Source: Chitinophaga pollutisoli
Lineage (GTDB): Bacteria; Bacteroidota; Bacteroidia; Chitinophagales; Chitinophagaceae
NCBI RefSeq assembly: GCF_038396755.1
Contig: NZ_CP149822.1
Coordinates: 4,370,001 to 4,434,000, forward strand
Reading direction: 5' to 3'
DNA: 64,000 nucleotides
Shown: piece by piece, positions 35,968 to 45,920 of the stretch
Position numbering within the stretch: the stretch's first letter is position 1
Layout of the letters: each line of letters begins with the position of its first letter
Notes under the pieces: model-generated
Told to the model about the DNA's origin: nothing
The model's database searches: none
What the model saw: only the letters and a program-made list of their open reading frames with translations
Made by a program: the position numbers and the translations under genes

Positions 35968-38162
35968 TTATCGCAAGAAAAGCAGTTCTCTGTATTTGGG
36001 AAGGCCCCAAATTTTGTCATCCACCAGGAACTCCAGTTTGTCGGAGTGGTAACGGATGGTGTCGAAGAACGGTTCTTTGATCTTCTCGCAGTAGTCGATG
36101 GCTTTCTGACGGCTGTCTTCGAGCTTGTTGGCTACTTTGCGTGCTTCGATCATGGCCTGCACGTTTTCGCTGATGACATTGATGTGTTCAGATATCTTGG
36201 TTGCGATCTGGCGTTGCGCTTTGGAAGCGTCGTCGCCGAAACCTGCATCTTTCAGTCCTTTGATGTTGGTCAGGAGGTCGTTCTGGTACTTCACAGCTGC
36301 GGGCAGGATGTGGTTGGTAGCCAGGTCGCCGATCACGCGGGCTTCGATCTGTACTTTCTTCACGTAATCTTCGAGGAGGATTTCGTGACGGGCGTGCAGT
36401 TCTTTCTCATTGTAAACACCCATTTCGGTGAACAGTTTGGTTGCTTTCGGGGAAATGAAGGCATCCAGTGCTTTCGGGGTGGTTTTTACGTTGGGGAGGC
36501 CGCGTTTTTCCGCTTCTTTCGCCCAGTCTTCGCTATAACCGTCGCCTTCGAAGAGGATCTTCTCGGAATCAACGATGTATTTGCGGAGGGTTTGCATGAT
36601 GGCGATTTCTTTCTTCTCGCCTTTTTCGATCAGGCTGTCCACTTCTTTTTTGAATTCCACCAGGGTTTTAGCCATGATAGTGTTCATTACGGTCATCGCG
36701 GAAGCGCAGTTTGCGGAAGAACCTACGGCGCGGAACTCGAATTTGTTACCGGTGAACGCAAACGGAGAAGTACGGTTACGGTCGGTGTTGTCGAGCATCA
36801 GCTCCGGAATATGACGGTGGAGGTCAAGTTTCAGGATAGCCTCGTCTTGTTCGTCGAACTTGTTATTCACGCGGGATTTCACTTCCTGCAGTACTTCGTA
36901 GAGGTACTTGCCGGTGAAAACGGAGATGATGGCGGGGGAGCTTCGTTGGCACCCAGACGGAAGTCGTTGCTGGGGGTAGCAATGGAAGCGCGCATCAGGT
37001 CAGCGTAATCGTGTACCGCTTTGATGGTGTTCACGAAGAAGGTAAGGAACATCAGGTTGGTTTTCGGCGTTTTGCCGGGAGCCAGCAGGTTTACACCGGT
37101 ATCGGTAGCGAGTGACCAGTTGTTGTGTTTGCCGGAACCGTTGATGCCTGCGAAGGGTTTTTCGTGGAGGAGCACTTTCAGTTTATGGCGTTTGGCCACT
37201 TTGCTCATCACGTCCATCAGCAGGGAGTTGTGGTCAACTGCGATGTTCACTTCTTCGTAGATGGGAGCGCACTCGAACTGAGCGGGCGCCACTTCGTTGT
37301 GACGGGTTCTCAGGGGAATACCCAGTTTGTAGGATTCTTCTTCGAAATCGCGCATGTAAGCGTAAACACGCTCGGGGATGGCGCCGAAGTAGTGATCTTC
37401 CAGCTGCTGGCCTTTAGCGGGCGCGTGGCCAACTACGGTGCGGCCGGTGAGCAGCAGGTCGGGGCGGGCGTTGGCCAGACCTTCGTCGATCATGAAATAT
37501 TCCTGTTCCCAGCCGAGGGTGGCGGTAACTTTGGTAACGTTTTTGTCGAAGTAGTTGCACACGTCAACGGCGGCTTTGTCCAGGGACGAGAGGGCCTTCA
37601 GGAGGGGCGCCTTGTAATCCAGGGATTCGCCGGTGTAGGCAACGAAGATGGTGGGAATGCAGAGGGTTCTGCCGGTGCCCTGCTCGATGATGAAAGCGGG
37701 GGAGGAAGGATCCCAGGCGGTGTAGCCGCGGGCTTCGAAGGTGGCGCGGATGCCGCCGTTCGGGAAGCTGGATGCATCAGGCTCCTGTTGAACGAGGGCG
37801 TCGCCGTCGAAAGTTTCGATGGAAGAACCGTCGCCTTTAATGGTAAAGAAGGAGTCATGTTTTTCGGCGGTAGTGCCGGTGAGGGGCTGGAACCAGTGCG
37901 TGTAGTGGGTTACGCCTTTCTTCATTGCCCAGGATTTCAGGCCGGAAGCGATCTGTTCGGCCATTTTGCGCTCGATCTTATTGCCGCCTTTGATGGAGTT
38001 CATCAGGCTTTTATAAGCCTCGTCGCTGAGGTGTTCCCGCATGGCTTTGCCGGTGAACACGTTGCTGCCGAAAACGTCGGTGATCTTGCCGTTCAGTTCT
38101 GGCTTTACTTTGAAGTCAACGCCGGTCAGATTTTCCAGCGCTTGAAAGCGTAACGATTGCAT
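35968..38162 (-). pseudogene. glnN: glutamine synthetase type III, interrupted by a single-base frameshift
   Basis: GSIII makes glutamine from glutamate and ammonia. It is the long form (about 730 residues) typical of Bacteroidota. The upstream frame from ATG 38162 (MQSLRFQALENLTG) carries the GSIII N-terminus, GWEQEYFMIDE, TRHNEVAPAQFECAPIYEEV and FAGINGSGKHNNWS, and breaks after RLGANEAP. The downstream frame resumes at AIISVFTGKYLYEVL and runs through NRTSPFAFTGNKFEFRAVGS to the normal end. The shift is in a five-C run (36934-36938 as G on the plus strand). One extra C restores a 731-residue enzyme. An assembly error is the likeliest cause. Confidence 0.9.
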
Positions 38163-38360
38163 GATGTGAAAAATTTTATACAAAAAAACGCCAGTTTGGT
38201 TTAAAATGCAAGCAAAACCTATAATTGTTACCAAAAAATTGCATTTGCCCGGAAAAAACCTTCTATTTTTGAAATTCGGCCAAATATTCCAAGGTCGAAA
38301 CCCTTAAAACTGATATATTAAAAAATTAATAATTTGTATAAAGGCGTTTCAAGGCCATTC

Positions 38361-38391
38361 TTGTCTATTGATAGAAAACTATGTAGTTTTG
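38361..38391 (+). promoter_or_regulatory. promoter of purL
   Basis: TTG (38361-38363) and TAGTTTTG (38384-38391) match the -33 and -7 elements with a 20-nt spacer. The leader to the ATG at 38420 would be about 24 nt. This is one of the two best complete promoters in the window. Confidence 0.75.
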
Positions 38392-38419
38392 CATCTTCTT
38401 TTATAAACCTTCTCAATTC

Positions 38420-40642
38420 ATGCAAACGACCACAGTTGAAACCGCCGAACAGTTAGGACTGACAGCTGACGAATTTGAACGCATAAAAACCATCCTGGGC
38501 CGTACACCCAACTTCACCGAACTGAGCATGTACTCGGTTATGTGGAGCGAGCACTGCAGCTATAAGAACTCCATCGTATGGCTGAAAAGCTTACCCCGGG
38601 AAGGCGGCAGGCTGCTCGTGAAAGCTGGTGAGGAAAATGCCGGTTTGGTAGACATCGGCGACGGCTGGGCCTGCGTTTTTAAAATCGAATCGCATAACCA
38701 CCCCTCCGCCCTCGAACCCTTCCAGGGCGCTGCCACCGGGGTAGGAGGCATCCACCGCGATATTTTCACCATGGGCGCCCGCCCCATCGCGGCCCTCAAC
38801 TCCCTGCGCTTCGGCAATATCAACGATAAAAAGAACCAGCACCTGCTCAAAGGCGTGGTACACGGCATCGGCCATTACGGCAACTGCTTCGGCGTACCCA
38901 CCGTAGGCGGTGAAGTATATTTTGAAGACTGCTACGGTACCAACCCCCTCGTAAACGCGATGAGCGTGGGCGTACTGAAAGTAGGCACCATGGTATCCGC
39001 CACCTCCTACGGAGAAGGCAACCCCGTGTTCATCGTGGGCTCCGCCACCGGTAAAGACGGCATCGGCGGCGCTTCCTTCGCCTCCGCAGATATCACCGAA
39101 GAATCCGCCAAAGATCTCCCCGCCGTACAGGTAGGCGACCCCTTCCAGGAAAAGAAACTCCTCGAAGCCTGCCTCGAAGTGGTGAAAACCAATGCCCTCG
39201 TCGGCATGCAGGACATGGGCGCCGCAGGTATCACCTGCTCCACCGCCGAAATGTCCGCCAAAGGCGAACACGGCATGATCATCCACCTCGACAAGGTGCC
39301 CACCCGCCAATCGAACATGAAAGGCTGGGAAATGCTCCTTTCCGAAAGCCAGGAACGCATGCTCATCGTGGTACATAAAGGCCGCGAGAAAGAAGTACTC
39401 GATATTTTCGAGAAATGGGACCTCCACTGCGTACAGATCGGCGAAGTCACCAAAGACCCCGTGCTCCGCTTCTATATGAACGGTGAACTGGAGGCCGAAG
39501 TGCCCGCTGAAAGCCTCGTGCTCGGCGGCGGAGCGCCCCAGTACCACCGCGCTTACGTTGAGCCTAAATACTTCGAGAAAGTAAAACAATTCGATATCCA
39601 GAACATTCCGGACGTGGCCGATGCCCGGAAAGTAGCCGAGAAAATCGCCCAACTCCCCAACATCGCTTCCAAACGCTGGGTATACACGCAGTACGACAGC
39701 ATGGTAGGCACCGCCAACGCCAGCACCAACGCACCTTCCGATGCATCCATCGTGGTAGTGAAAGGTTCTAAAAAGGCGCTCGCCGTTACCACTGACTGTA
39801 ACTCCCGCTACGTATATGCTGACCCCCACACCGGCGGCCAGATCGCAGTGGCGGAAGCAGCCCGTAACATCGTTTGCTCCGGCGGCGAACCCGTAGCCAT
39901 CACCAACTGCCTCAACTTCGGCAACCCCTACGATCCGGAAGTATACTACCAGTTCGTACACGCCATCCAGGGCATGGGCGAAGCCTGCCGCAAGTTCAAT
40001 ACCCCCGTAACCGGCGGTAACGTGAGCTTCTACAACCAGAGCCCCGACGGACCCGTGTACCCCACGCCCACCATCGGCATGCTCGGTGTGCTCGACACCA
40101 TGGACCAGCGCATCACCCTCGATTTCAAAAATAACGGCGACCTCATCTACCTCGTAGGCCGCAGCTATAACGATATCAGCAGCTCCGAATACCTCCATAA
40201 GCTCGTGGGCGTGGAATTCAGCCCCGCCCCGCACTTCAAACTGGAAGAAGAGCACCGCCTCCAGCAAGCCATCACCAAACTCAACGCCGCAGGCCTGGTT
40301 CAGTCCGCCCACGACGTGAGCGAAGGCGGCCTGTTCATCACCCTCCTGGAAAGCGCCATGGCAGGTAAATCCGGATTCGAAATCAACACCAACAAAGACT
40401 TCCGCAAAGACGCCTTCCTCTTCGGCGAAGCGCAGTCCCGCGTGGTGGTGACCGTGAACCCGGCCGATAAAGAAAAATTCGAGTCGCTGCTCCACGGCCT
40501 CGTAGACGCTTCCGCCACTTCCGTTCGCTTCGAACTGCTCGGCACCGTAAAAGGAAACAGCATGATCGTTGACGGCGAAAACTGGGGCAATACCGCCGAC
40601 TGGAAAGTGAAATACGATACCGCGCTGGAAAGCCACCTGTAA
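38420..40642 (+). CDS. purL: phosphoribosylformylglycinamidine synthase subunit PurL
   Basis: 740 residues, the small PurL form that works with separate PurS and PurQ. It converts FGAR to FGAM with ATP in purine synthesis. Visible motifs: [15 protein letters not shown] (HCSYK), [21 protein letters not shown] and the duplicated AIRS-like halves, the second starting near [18 protein letters not shown]. Neither purS nor purQ is nearby. A strong terminator follows. Confidence 0.97.
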   Translation: MQTTTVETAEQLGLTADEFERIKTILGRTPNFTELSMYSVMWSEHCSYKNSIVWLKSLPREGGRLLVKAGEENAGLVDIGDGWACVFKIESHNHPSALEPFQGAATGVGGIHRDIFTMGARPIAALNSLRFGNINDKKNQHLLKGVVHGIGHYGNCFGVPTVGGEVYFEDCYGTNPLVNAMSVGVLKVGTMVSATSYGEGNPVFIVGSATGKDGIGGASFASADITEESAKDLPAVQVGDPFQEKKLLEACLEVVKTNALVGMQDMGAAGITCSTAEMSAKGEHGMIIHLDKVPTRQSNMKGWEMLLSESQERMLIVVHKGREKEVLDIFEKWDLHCVQIGEVTKDPVLRFYMNGELEAEVPAESLVLGGGAPQYHRAYVEPKYFEKVKQFDIQNIPDVADARKVAEKIAQLPNIASKRWVYTQYDSMVGTANASTNAPSDASIVVVKGSKKALAVTTDCNSRYVYADPHTGGQIAVAEAARNIVCSGGEPVAITNCLNFGNPYDPEVYYQFVHAIQGMGEACRKFNTPVTGGNVSFYNQSPDGPVYPTPTIGMLGVLDTMDQRITLDFKNNGDLIYLVGRSYNDISSSEYLHKLVGVEFSPAPHFKLEEEHRLQQAITKLNAAGLVQSAHDVSEGGLFITLLESAMAGKSGFEINTNKDFRKDAFLFGEAQSRVVVTVNPADKEKFESLLHGLVDASATSVRFELLGTVKGNSMIVDGENWGNTADWKVKYDTALESHL

Positions 40643-40665
40643 TTCATCAAGCCATTGTATACGAA

Positions 40666-40691
40666 GGGCTGGCCGGTGGCCGGCCCTTTTT
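40666..40691 (+). terminator. intrinsic terminator of purL
   Basis: GGGCTGGCC (40666-40674) pairs with GGCCGGCCC (40678-40686), with one mismatch, and five T follow. Confidence 0.85.
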
Positions 40692-40731
40692 GTTGAACCG
40701 GAACTTTGTCTGGAGTAATGCTGGTATATTA

Positions 40732-40763
40732 TTGATTTATAGTGGAATGGATTAATATTTTTA
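40732..40763 (+). promoter_or_regulatory. possible promoter before the small orphan genes
   Basis: TTG (40732-40734) and TATTTTTA (40756-40763) sit 21 nt apart. The -7 box differs from consensus only in its last base. Together with the terminator at 41158 it outlines a 400-nt transcription unit. Confidence 0.4.
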
Positions 40764-40862
40764 AGTTCGATCAATTGGTTTGCTTGAAGAAAACGGACAT
40801 CATTGTTTATTGTTAACGCCTATAGAGGATACGTCAACAAGAATTTTGACGAACTAAGTAAG

Positions 40863-40988
40863 ATGTATACCTTTTACGGCGGTTTGCAAAGAGTAGATAA
40901 TACGATCACATTAGAACATTATAAACCGGGAAGTGAATACGATTCCGTTTTTTGTCAGAAAAATAAACATATTGCAGATGAAATCTAA
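40863..40988 (+). CDS. very small hypothetical protein
   Basis: 41 residues from ATG 40863 (MYTFYGGLQRVDNTITLEHY). The same frame is open upstream to a TTG at 40803. I recognise no family. Its end overlaps the next small gene by 11 nt. The sequence is more AT-rich than the surrounding genes. It may be real or the remnant of a longer gene. Confidence 0.3.
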   Translation: MYTFYGGLQRVDNTITLEHYKPGSEYDSVFCQKNKHIADEI

Positions 40989-41142
40989 AGAAGACAACAA
41001 TGCCACAGAAAAAATGGTTCGGGTCCCGGAGAAAGGGCTACTATCTTTAGTTTCCAGCAAACTAAAAGACCGGGTGCTATTTCCTCAAAAACTTGAAGAT
41101 GCGAAAGAGTATCTCAAGAAAGTAACATTCTCCAAACCTTAA
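40978..41142 (+). CDS. small hypothetical protein, basic and helical
   Basis: 54 residues from ATG 40978 (MKSKEDNNATEKMVRVPEKG). Its body, GLLSLVSSKLKDRVLFPQKL then EDAKEYLKKV, looks like two amphipathic helices. No family recognised. A clear terminator 16 nt after the stop supports expression. The leader-like size leaves a peptide precursor possible, but there is no GG cleavage site and no modifying enzyme nearby. Confidence 0.45.
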   Translation: MKSKEDNNATEKMVRVPEKGLLSLVSSKLKDRVLFPQKLEDAKEYLKKVTFSKP

Positions 41143-41157
41143 ATTATCAATAGTCGG

Positions 41158-41190
41158 AAGGTGCACTGACAAGTGCACCTTTATTATTGC
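41158..41190 (+). terminator. intrinsic terminator after the small genes
   Basis: AAGGTGCAC (41158-41166) pairs perfectly with GTGCACCTT (41173-41181), and TATTATT follows. Confidence 0.85.
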
Positions 41191-41324
41191 GTCATTAAAT
41201 CAATTTTCAACCAGCCCACTGATCCATAAACCCAATTCCCCCATCCGTTAATTCCCCCGCGTTACAGCCGTTCCCCCTTCCTAGCTTGCGTCCAGAAAAT
41301 CACCCCATAAACCCTTCAACAGTT

Positions 41325-41909
41325 ATGAAAAATAGTAAGATTGCACTGCTGGCGACAATACTCCTGGTCTCCCTCGGCGCCTGTAGAAAAGAAGGCCCTG
41401 CAGGTCCTGCGGGAAAAGACGGTGCAGACGGCAACGCCAATATCACGGCAAAGAAATTCACCACCATGGCGTCTACCTGGAAATACCCGGGCCACTACGC
41501 CCTCGATTACGGTAACAACCAGGTGAAACTGCATTTCAGCAAATACATCACCATGGAAGCCCCCGAAATCACCAAAGATGTTATCGATAACGGCCTGGTG
41601 CTGGTGTATATGATCCCGAAAGGCGTGCATAATTGGATGCCGCTGCCGCTCTCCTTCCAGGCGGCCAATCCCTCCGACGTGGTGCATAATTTCGCCTATG
41701 AATACCGCCAGGGAACGTTGACGATCCATTATTACTGGACCGCCAATACCACCGGGAAGCAGGTCCCCGACGGGCTCGAAACCACGCTCATGCCTTTCTA
41801 TAACTTCCGTTACGTGGTAGCGAGCGGCGTGATGAGCGATAAATTGAAATCTTCCGGAGTGAATATGCAGGATCCCCTGGCCGTGGAGCGCGCCTTAGAC
41901 GGACGCTGA
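41325..41909 (+). CDS. lipoprotein with a short collagen-like stretch
   Basis: 194 residues from ATG 41325 (MKNSKIALLATILLVSLGAC). LGAC is a lipobox with the lipidated Cys at about residue 20. Directly after it comes a Gly-X-Y stretch, EGPAGPAGKDGADG, of the kind often found just after the lipid anchor in Chitinophaga-like lipoproteins. The remaining 155 residues are a predicted beta-rich domain of unknown function. Its 3' end overlaps the convergent PepSY gene by 15 nt. Confidence 0.85.
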   Translation: MKNSKIALLATILLVSLGACRKEGPAGPAGKDGADGNANITAKKFTTMASTWKYPGHYALDYGNNQVKLHFSKYITMEAPEITKDVIDNGLVLVYMIPKGVHNWMPLPLSFQAANPSDVVHNFAYEYRQGTLTIHYYWTANTTGKQVPDGLETTLMPFYNFRYVVASGVMSDKLKSSGVNMQDPLAVERALDGR

Positions 41910-42974
41910 CTTTTTTCTCGCGGGAGACATCCATCTGCGGCGATACCAGATCAGTACCCCCGAAACCGCGAGCGCACCTGGTGCCAACCCGAGCAAACTG
42001 TAGAGTATTTTTAGCGGAATGCCGCCGTAGTTCCCGAAGTGAAGGGGTTTCACGGCGGCGTTCCATTTGGCGGACAGCGAAGCTTCACTGAAAATGTTCT
42101 TCTTCACGACTTCCCCGCTTTCCGGCAAAAGGGAAATGGTCGTAGATAATTCCCCGAACAGCTTCGGTTCGCCGGCATTGCCCAGGAACACCACGGGCAA
42201 TCCCGCCGTACGCGGCGGCCGTATCATGGTGAGGTCGAACCCCGGGATGGCGGCACGGGCCTTTGTAGCCAGGGCGTCGAAATCGATAGGTTGTTCCAAA
42301 GCGACGGAAGGCGCTTTCTTACCCACGCGAGCCCCCACCACCGACCATTGAATGAGAATGCCGGTAATGATCAGCAGCACGTTGAAAACCATCGACCAAA
42401 CCCCCACGATGCGATGCAGGTTCCGCCATCGGCGGCGCCGCACTTTCCATTCGATCTTATCGCGGAAAAGCAGCACTTTCCACACATGTTTCCGGTACAC
42501 GTAGCGTCCCGTGGCGATAGCGATGAGCATCACGAAAGCTACAACGAGGATCACGATGGAACCGTTGCGCCCGCTCAGGAGGGTGAAATGCAGGAAAAGC
42601 AAGGCGCCGGTGAAGTATTCCTTGTTCCCGCGGATATGGACTACTTCCGCGGTGTAGGGATTGATGTAGAGGTAAATCTTGTTTTCCGCGTCATATTCCG
42701 CGCGCATCACGAGTACGTCTTCCGGCGCTTTCGGGATGCGGGAAAAGGCCAGGTAAGGCCTGCCCGGCAGCGATTGGAGTCCGGCCTGGTATAGCGCGGT
42801 GAGCGATTGCCGTTCTCCCTGCGGCTGCACATGGAAATGTTTTTTATTGAGCGCGTAATCGATCTCGTCGCTGAAAACGAGCATACTACCCGTAAAGCTT
42901 AATAGCAGGAGAAAAACCCCTGCTATTAAGCCTGAAATCCGGTGCAGCCGGAATATCTGTTGCGATAATGCCAT
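41895..42974 (-). CDS. PepSY-associated transmembrane protein
   Basis: 359 residues with four hydrophobic segments: RISGLIAGVFLLLLSFTGSM, a second near residues 130-155, a third near 195-215 and a fourth near the C-terminus (LLGLAPGALAVSGVLIWYRR). The periplasmic loops correspond to PepSY domains. Family members (FegB/PiuB/SidE-like) sit beside siderophore receptors and are thought to help release or reduce iron from siderophores in the periplasm. Its start overlaps the receptor stop by one base (TAATG), so the two are coupled. Confidence 0.9.
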   Translation of the reverse strand: MALSQQIFRLHRISGLIAGVFLLLLSFTGSMLVFSDEIDYALNKKHFHVQPQGERQSLTALYQAGLQSLPGRPYLAFSRIPKAPEDVLVMRAEYDAENKIYLYINPYTAEVVHIRGNKEYFTGALLFLHFTLLSGRNGSIVILVVAFVMLIAIATGRYVYRKHVWKVLLFRDKIEWKVRRRRWRNLHRIVGVWSMVFNVLLIITGILIQWSVVGARVGKKAPSVALEQPIDFDALATKARAAIPGFDLTMIRPPRTAGLPVVFLGNAGEPKLFGELSTTISLLPESGEVVKKNIFSEASLSAKWNAAVKPLHFGNYGGIPLKILYSLLGLAPGALAVSGVLIWYRRRWMSPARKKSASV

Positions 42975-45316
42975 TAAAACTTATAAGTGTACTGGAGGTT
43001 GAGGCGCGCGCCGTTGCCTTTCACATAGTTCTCGTCACGGGCATCCCATTGCGAAAATACGGTATAGTAATCTTTGTTGAACAGGTTCTCCACCCCGAGC
43101 GTAATGCTGCTGTGGCCGTCGAACCGGAAGCTGGAGAACAGGCTGAAGAGCGCGAAGCTGTTCACCGGTCCTTGCGGGTACACGTACTTCCCGTTGGCGC
43201 CGGGTTCGAAGCGGTCGCGCTTTAAAGCCTGGAGCATCTGCACGCGGAGGCTCAACGGCGCGATGGGCTCGTATTGCACGTAGGCGGTGATCTTCTGCGG
43301 CGCGATGCGGTCGCCGCCCATCCAGGCGTCTGCCGCGTCTTTATATTTGCCGTTGTTGTCTTTATCGATTTTGCCTTCCACGAAAGAGTAGGAAGCGCCG
43401 GCCTGGAGGTTATTCAGCAGCCTTGCGTCTGCCGCGAATTCAAAACCGTACACTTTCTCCGGGTTCCGCGCGATCTCGAAACGGCCGTCGGTCAGCACGT
43501 AGGAAGATCCCAGTTTGGAGGTGCTGATGTAGTAGCTGGCTTCGAGGTTCACCGGGCCTAGGGTGCTGCTGGCGCCTGCTTCGTAGTTATGCGCGATCAC
43601 TGCTTTGGAATTGATGAGGGAAAGCGTGTTCTCTTTCGCGGAACGGAGCGTGCGGCCCAGGTCGGCGATGGAGAAGCTCTGCGAATAGCTCAGGAAGGGC
43701 TTGAGGAAGGACCACTCGTTATATCGCAGCCCTGCATTATATACGAACGCGTTGTAGCTGAGGCCGCCGCCTTTCACGGCCACGCCGCCCACATTGTATT
43801 CGCCGGTGGTGTTGTTTTTGCTGATGATGGTGGTATAATCGGGAACGCCGATGTTGATATTTTCATACCGTGCCCCGGCTTTCAGCACCCAGTGGCGGAA
43901 GAGCGTCGTTTTCAGCTGGGCGTAGGGCGCATAGTTCTTCATGTCCATTTCAGGCGCCCAGGTGCGGCCGTCTACCAGGTCCTGGTTCGTGATATCGTTC
44001 ATGAAATCGAGACCGTACATGGCTTCGATGTCTATGTTTTTCCCGGCGCGGATGGGCGTATTGAAATTCACCCGCACGCCTTGCTTCTTGCTGTTGATCT
44101 GCGATTGCCCGCCGCCCGGCCAGGAATCCACGAAACTGTAGATCGTCCGGAAGCGCTGCATGTATACGTTCACGTCGAGGTCCGTTCCGCCCACGATGCC
44201 CTGGCTGCTCCAGTGCAGGCTGGCGTTGTGGTTGAAAGGCGTGCCTTCCGGGGAACCGGGGCGCGTACCGGGAATGCCGATGGACGCGGAATCGCCGTAA
44301 ATGCCTTTTTTGAGGATGTAATCACTCTTTTGCGTGCTCTGGAAGAAGTTGTACGTCAGCTCCAGCCTGTTTTTAGGGTCTATGCTGAACCCGATCTTTC
44401 CGAAACCGTTCCAGAGCTGGGTTTCACCCAGACCGTACTCCGGGGAAAGTACCTGGCCCGTGGCGTCTTTATACACCCCGGTTTGCTCGTACTGGCCGGA
44501 AACCACGAAGTCGAACTTCCCTTTGGAGCCGGACAGCAGCTGCCCCACTTTGAAGCCCGCGGTATGCTGCGCGCTTTTCAGCTGGGTATTGCCGCCGATA
44601 GTGGTTTGGCCGCTGAGGGGCTTGCCGGGCTGGCCTTTCTTGGTGATATAGTTGATCAGGCCACCGTCGGCTCCGTTGCCGTAGATCGCCGTGGCGCCTT
44701 TAATGACTTCAATGCGCTCGATGGCGGAGGGGTCGATGGAGCGGATATCGCGCCCGCCGGCCCGGAGGGGCGTGGATTGCGGGATGCCGTCGACCATCAC
44801 GAGGAGGTTGCGCCCGCGGAGGGTTTGGCCGGTATTGCTGGTTTGGTTGGTGCTGAAGCCCAGGCCGGGGACGGCCATGGCCATGATATCACCCAGGTTA
44901 TTATTAATGCTTTTCTGTGTCTCCAGCTCGCGGGGCCCCACGATGGTGATAGACGAAGGTACTTCGTCGAGCGTTTCCCTGCGGCGGCTGGCGGAAACCA
45001 CGACTTCATTCAAATCGCTGTTGGATTGCAGGGTAATATCGGTAATGGTGGTGTCTGTACGGAAGCGGGCGCCTTGTTCCAGGCTTTTCTGGCCCACGCC
45101 CGAAATGCGGATGGTATGTTCGCCCTGGGGCGCGGCAAGGAGGAAAGTGCCGCTGGCGGAAGCGATGGTCCCTTTTTTCAGGGCGGGAATGCTCACATTG
45201 ACGAAAGGAACGGGTTGGCCCTGCTCGTTGCGGACTGTGCCGCGGATCACACCTTGTTGCGCCTGGGCGCCGTTGGCGCCGGCAAGCAAGGCGGCGGCAA
45301 TAATCACTGTTCTCAT
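42974..45316 (-). CDS. TonB-dependent siderophore receptor
   Basis: 780 residues from ATG 45316, with signal peptide MRTVIIAAALLAGANGAQAQ. A carboxypeptidase-like beta domain (about 25-105) is common in Bacteroidota receptors. The TonB box/plug follows (about 110-230: NEVVVSASRRRETLDEVPSS and IERIEVIKGATAIYGNGADG), then the outer-membrane beta barrel ending in ARLNLQYTYKF. The lone receptor with a PepSY partner and no SusD gene points to ferric siderophore uptake rather than glycans. No Fur box was identified. Confidence 0.94.
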   Translation of the reverse strand: MRTVIIAAALLAGANGAQAQQGVIRGTVRNEQGQPVPFVNVSIPALKKGTIASASGTFLLAAPQGEHTIRISGVGQKSLEQGARFRTDTTITDITLQSNSDLNEVVVSASRRRETLDEVPSSITIVGPRELETQKSINNNLGDIMAMAVPGLGFSTNQTSNTGQTLRGRNLLVMVDGIPQSTPLRAGGRDIRSIDPSAIERIEVIKGATAIYGNGADGGLINYITKKGQPGKPLSGQTTIGGNTQLKSAQHTAGFKVGQLLSGSKGKFDFVVSGQYEQTGVYKDATGQVLSPEYGLGETQLWNGFGKIGFSIDPKNRLELTYNFFQSTQKSDYILKKGIYGDSASIGIPGTRPGSPEGTPFNHNASLHWSSQGIVGGTDLDVNVYMQRFRTIYSFVDSWPGGGQSQINSKKQGVRVNFNTPIRAGKNIDIEAMYGLDFMNDITNQDLVDGRTWAPEMDMKNYAPYAQLKTTLFRHWVLKAGARYENINIGVPDYTTIISKNNTTGEYNVGGVAVKGGGLSYNAFVYNAGLRYNEWSFLKPFLSYSQSFSIADLGRTLRSAKENTLSLINSKAVIAHNYEAGASSTLGPVNLEASYYISTSKLGSSYVLTDGRFEIARNPEKVYGFEFAADARLLNNLQAGASYSFVEGKIDKDNNGKYKDAADAWMGGDRIAPQKITAYVQYEPIAPLSLRVQMLQALKRDRFEPGANGKYVYPQGPVNSFALFSLFSSFRFDGHSSITLGVENLFNKDYYTVFSQWDARDENYVKGNGARLNLQYTYKF

Positions 45317-45518
45317 GCAAAAATAGTTAAGGAAAAATGCTGCGCGAAGGTACTGCCGTTGCTCCCCCCGCTGTTTACGAGATCGGGAAAAACAATGCTC
45401 CAATCCGGAAAAACAGCAGGAGCGGGGTTTTCACCACTTTATTGTCCAAAATATTCGTTTTAACAGCTTCTTAACGAAATACAACGTTTGTGTAATAGTC
45501 AGGTACCGGTAGGAATGC

Positions 45519-45526
45519 TATTTTTG
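45519..45526 (+). promoter_or_regulatory. -7 promoter box of a candidate small RNA
   Basis: TATTTTTG matches TAnnTTTG on the plus strand in a 604-nt gap between divergent and convergent genes. No plus-strand gene follows. The -33 element is not clear. Confidence 0.45.
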
Positions 45527-45530
45527 GAAA

Positions 45531-45770
45531 GCTTGTGAATGTTCAATAAACCATGCCCGGCACAAGGCAACCGAAAGGTTCTCAACTCTTTGCATAAACT
45601 AACTTGATTATATTTTTAAGCCAGGGCGTTCACAGTCCCTGCTGGCAGCCTAAAGATTTTTTTATTACCATGTCCTACTGAACGATCGATTCTTGGAAGA
45701 TCATGTATTACACCTAGTGAAAGAACGATTTGTTTGCATGGGGCTGACTAACCATCAGCCCCCTTTTTTT
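45531..45770 (+). ncRNA. candidate structured RNA with its own terminator
   Basis: About 240 nt between a -7 box and a strong terminator, with no reading frame of note. ATGCCCGGC (45563-45571) can pair with GCCAGGGCGT (around 45621-45630) to close a large domain. Inside it AACC-GAAA-GGTT (45580-45591) is a tetraloop hairpin, followed by a single-stranded CTCTTTGCAT. A second stem, GCCAGGG with CCCTGCTGGC, competes with the first. The transcript converges on the alpha-oxoamine synthase gene, so it is not the leader of a protein gene. 6S-like RNA is one possibility, but I cannot assign a family. Confidence 0.45.
45740..45770 (+). terminator. intrinsic terminator of the candidate RNA
   Basis: GGGGCTGA (45740-45747) pairs perfectly with TCAGCCCC (45755-45762), and seven T follow. 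It faces the plus strand, where no protein gene ends within 3 kb upstream, so it must end a non-coding transcript. Confidence 0.88.
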
Positions 45771-45873
45771 GCCCAATCGGTAAGGAATTGTTAACCATCG
45801 CCGGAACAAAGCCCGGCCGCCGTTGTGTCACTCCCTTCGGCCGCAGGGCAAAGCCCCGCCTGGCTTCCGGGCA

Positions 45874-45900
45874 TAAAAAAAGCGCTCCTTGCGGGAGCGC
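45874..45900 (-). terminator. intrinsic terminator of the alpha-oxoamine synthase gene
   Basis: GCGCTCC (45882-45888) pairs with GGAGCGC (45894-45900). On the minus strand seven T follow. It lies 21 nt after the stop codon. Confidence 0.88.
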
Positions 45901-45920
45901 CTTTCAGACTAAATAAAAAT

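Noticed and set aside
36930..36945. Programmed frameshifting in glutamine synthetase III
   Set aside because: The C-run is not a classic slippery heptamer with a downstream pseudoknot that I can see. Four other shifts of the same kind in the window favour missing bases.
38591..40774. A 727-codon open frame on the minus strand, antisense to purL
   Set aside because: PurL is unmistakable on the plus strand, and the antisense frame has no recognisable motif. Long antisense frames arise from the GC-rich third codon positions of this genome.
45316..45325. A -7 box one base before the TonB receptor ATG
   Set aside because: TATTTTTG on the minus strand would start transcription inside the gene, downstream of the start codon needed for the signal peptide, so it is probably chance.
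43589..45463. A 624-codon plus-strand open frame opposite the TonB receptor
   Set aside because: The receptor on the minus strand has a signal peptide, plug and barrel motifs. The opposite frame has only low-complexity sequence and extends past the receptor start.
45740..45762. tmRNA 5' end, because of GGGGCTGA
   Set aside because: The sequence simply folds back on TCAGCCCC as a terminator. No tag reading frame or tRNA-like 3' half is present.
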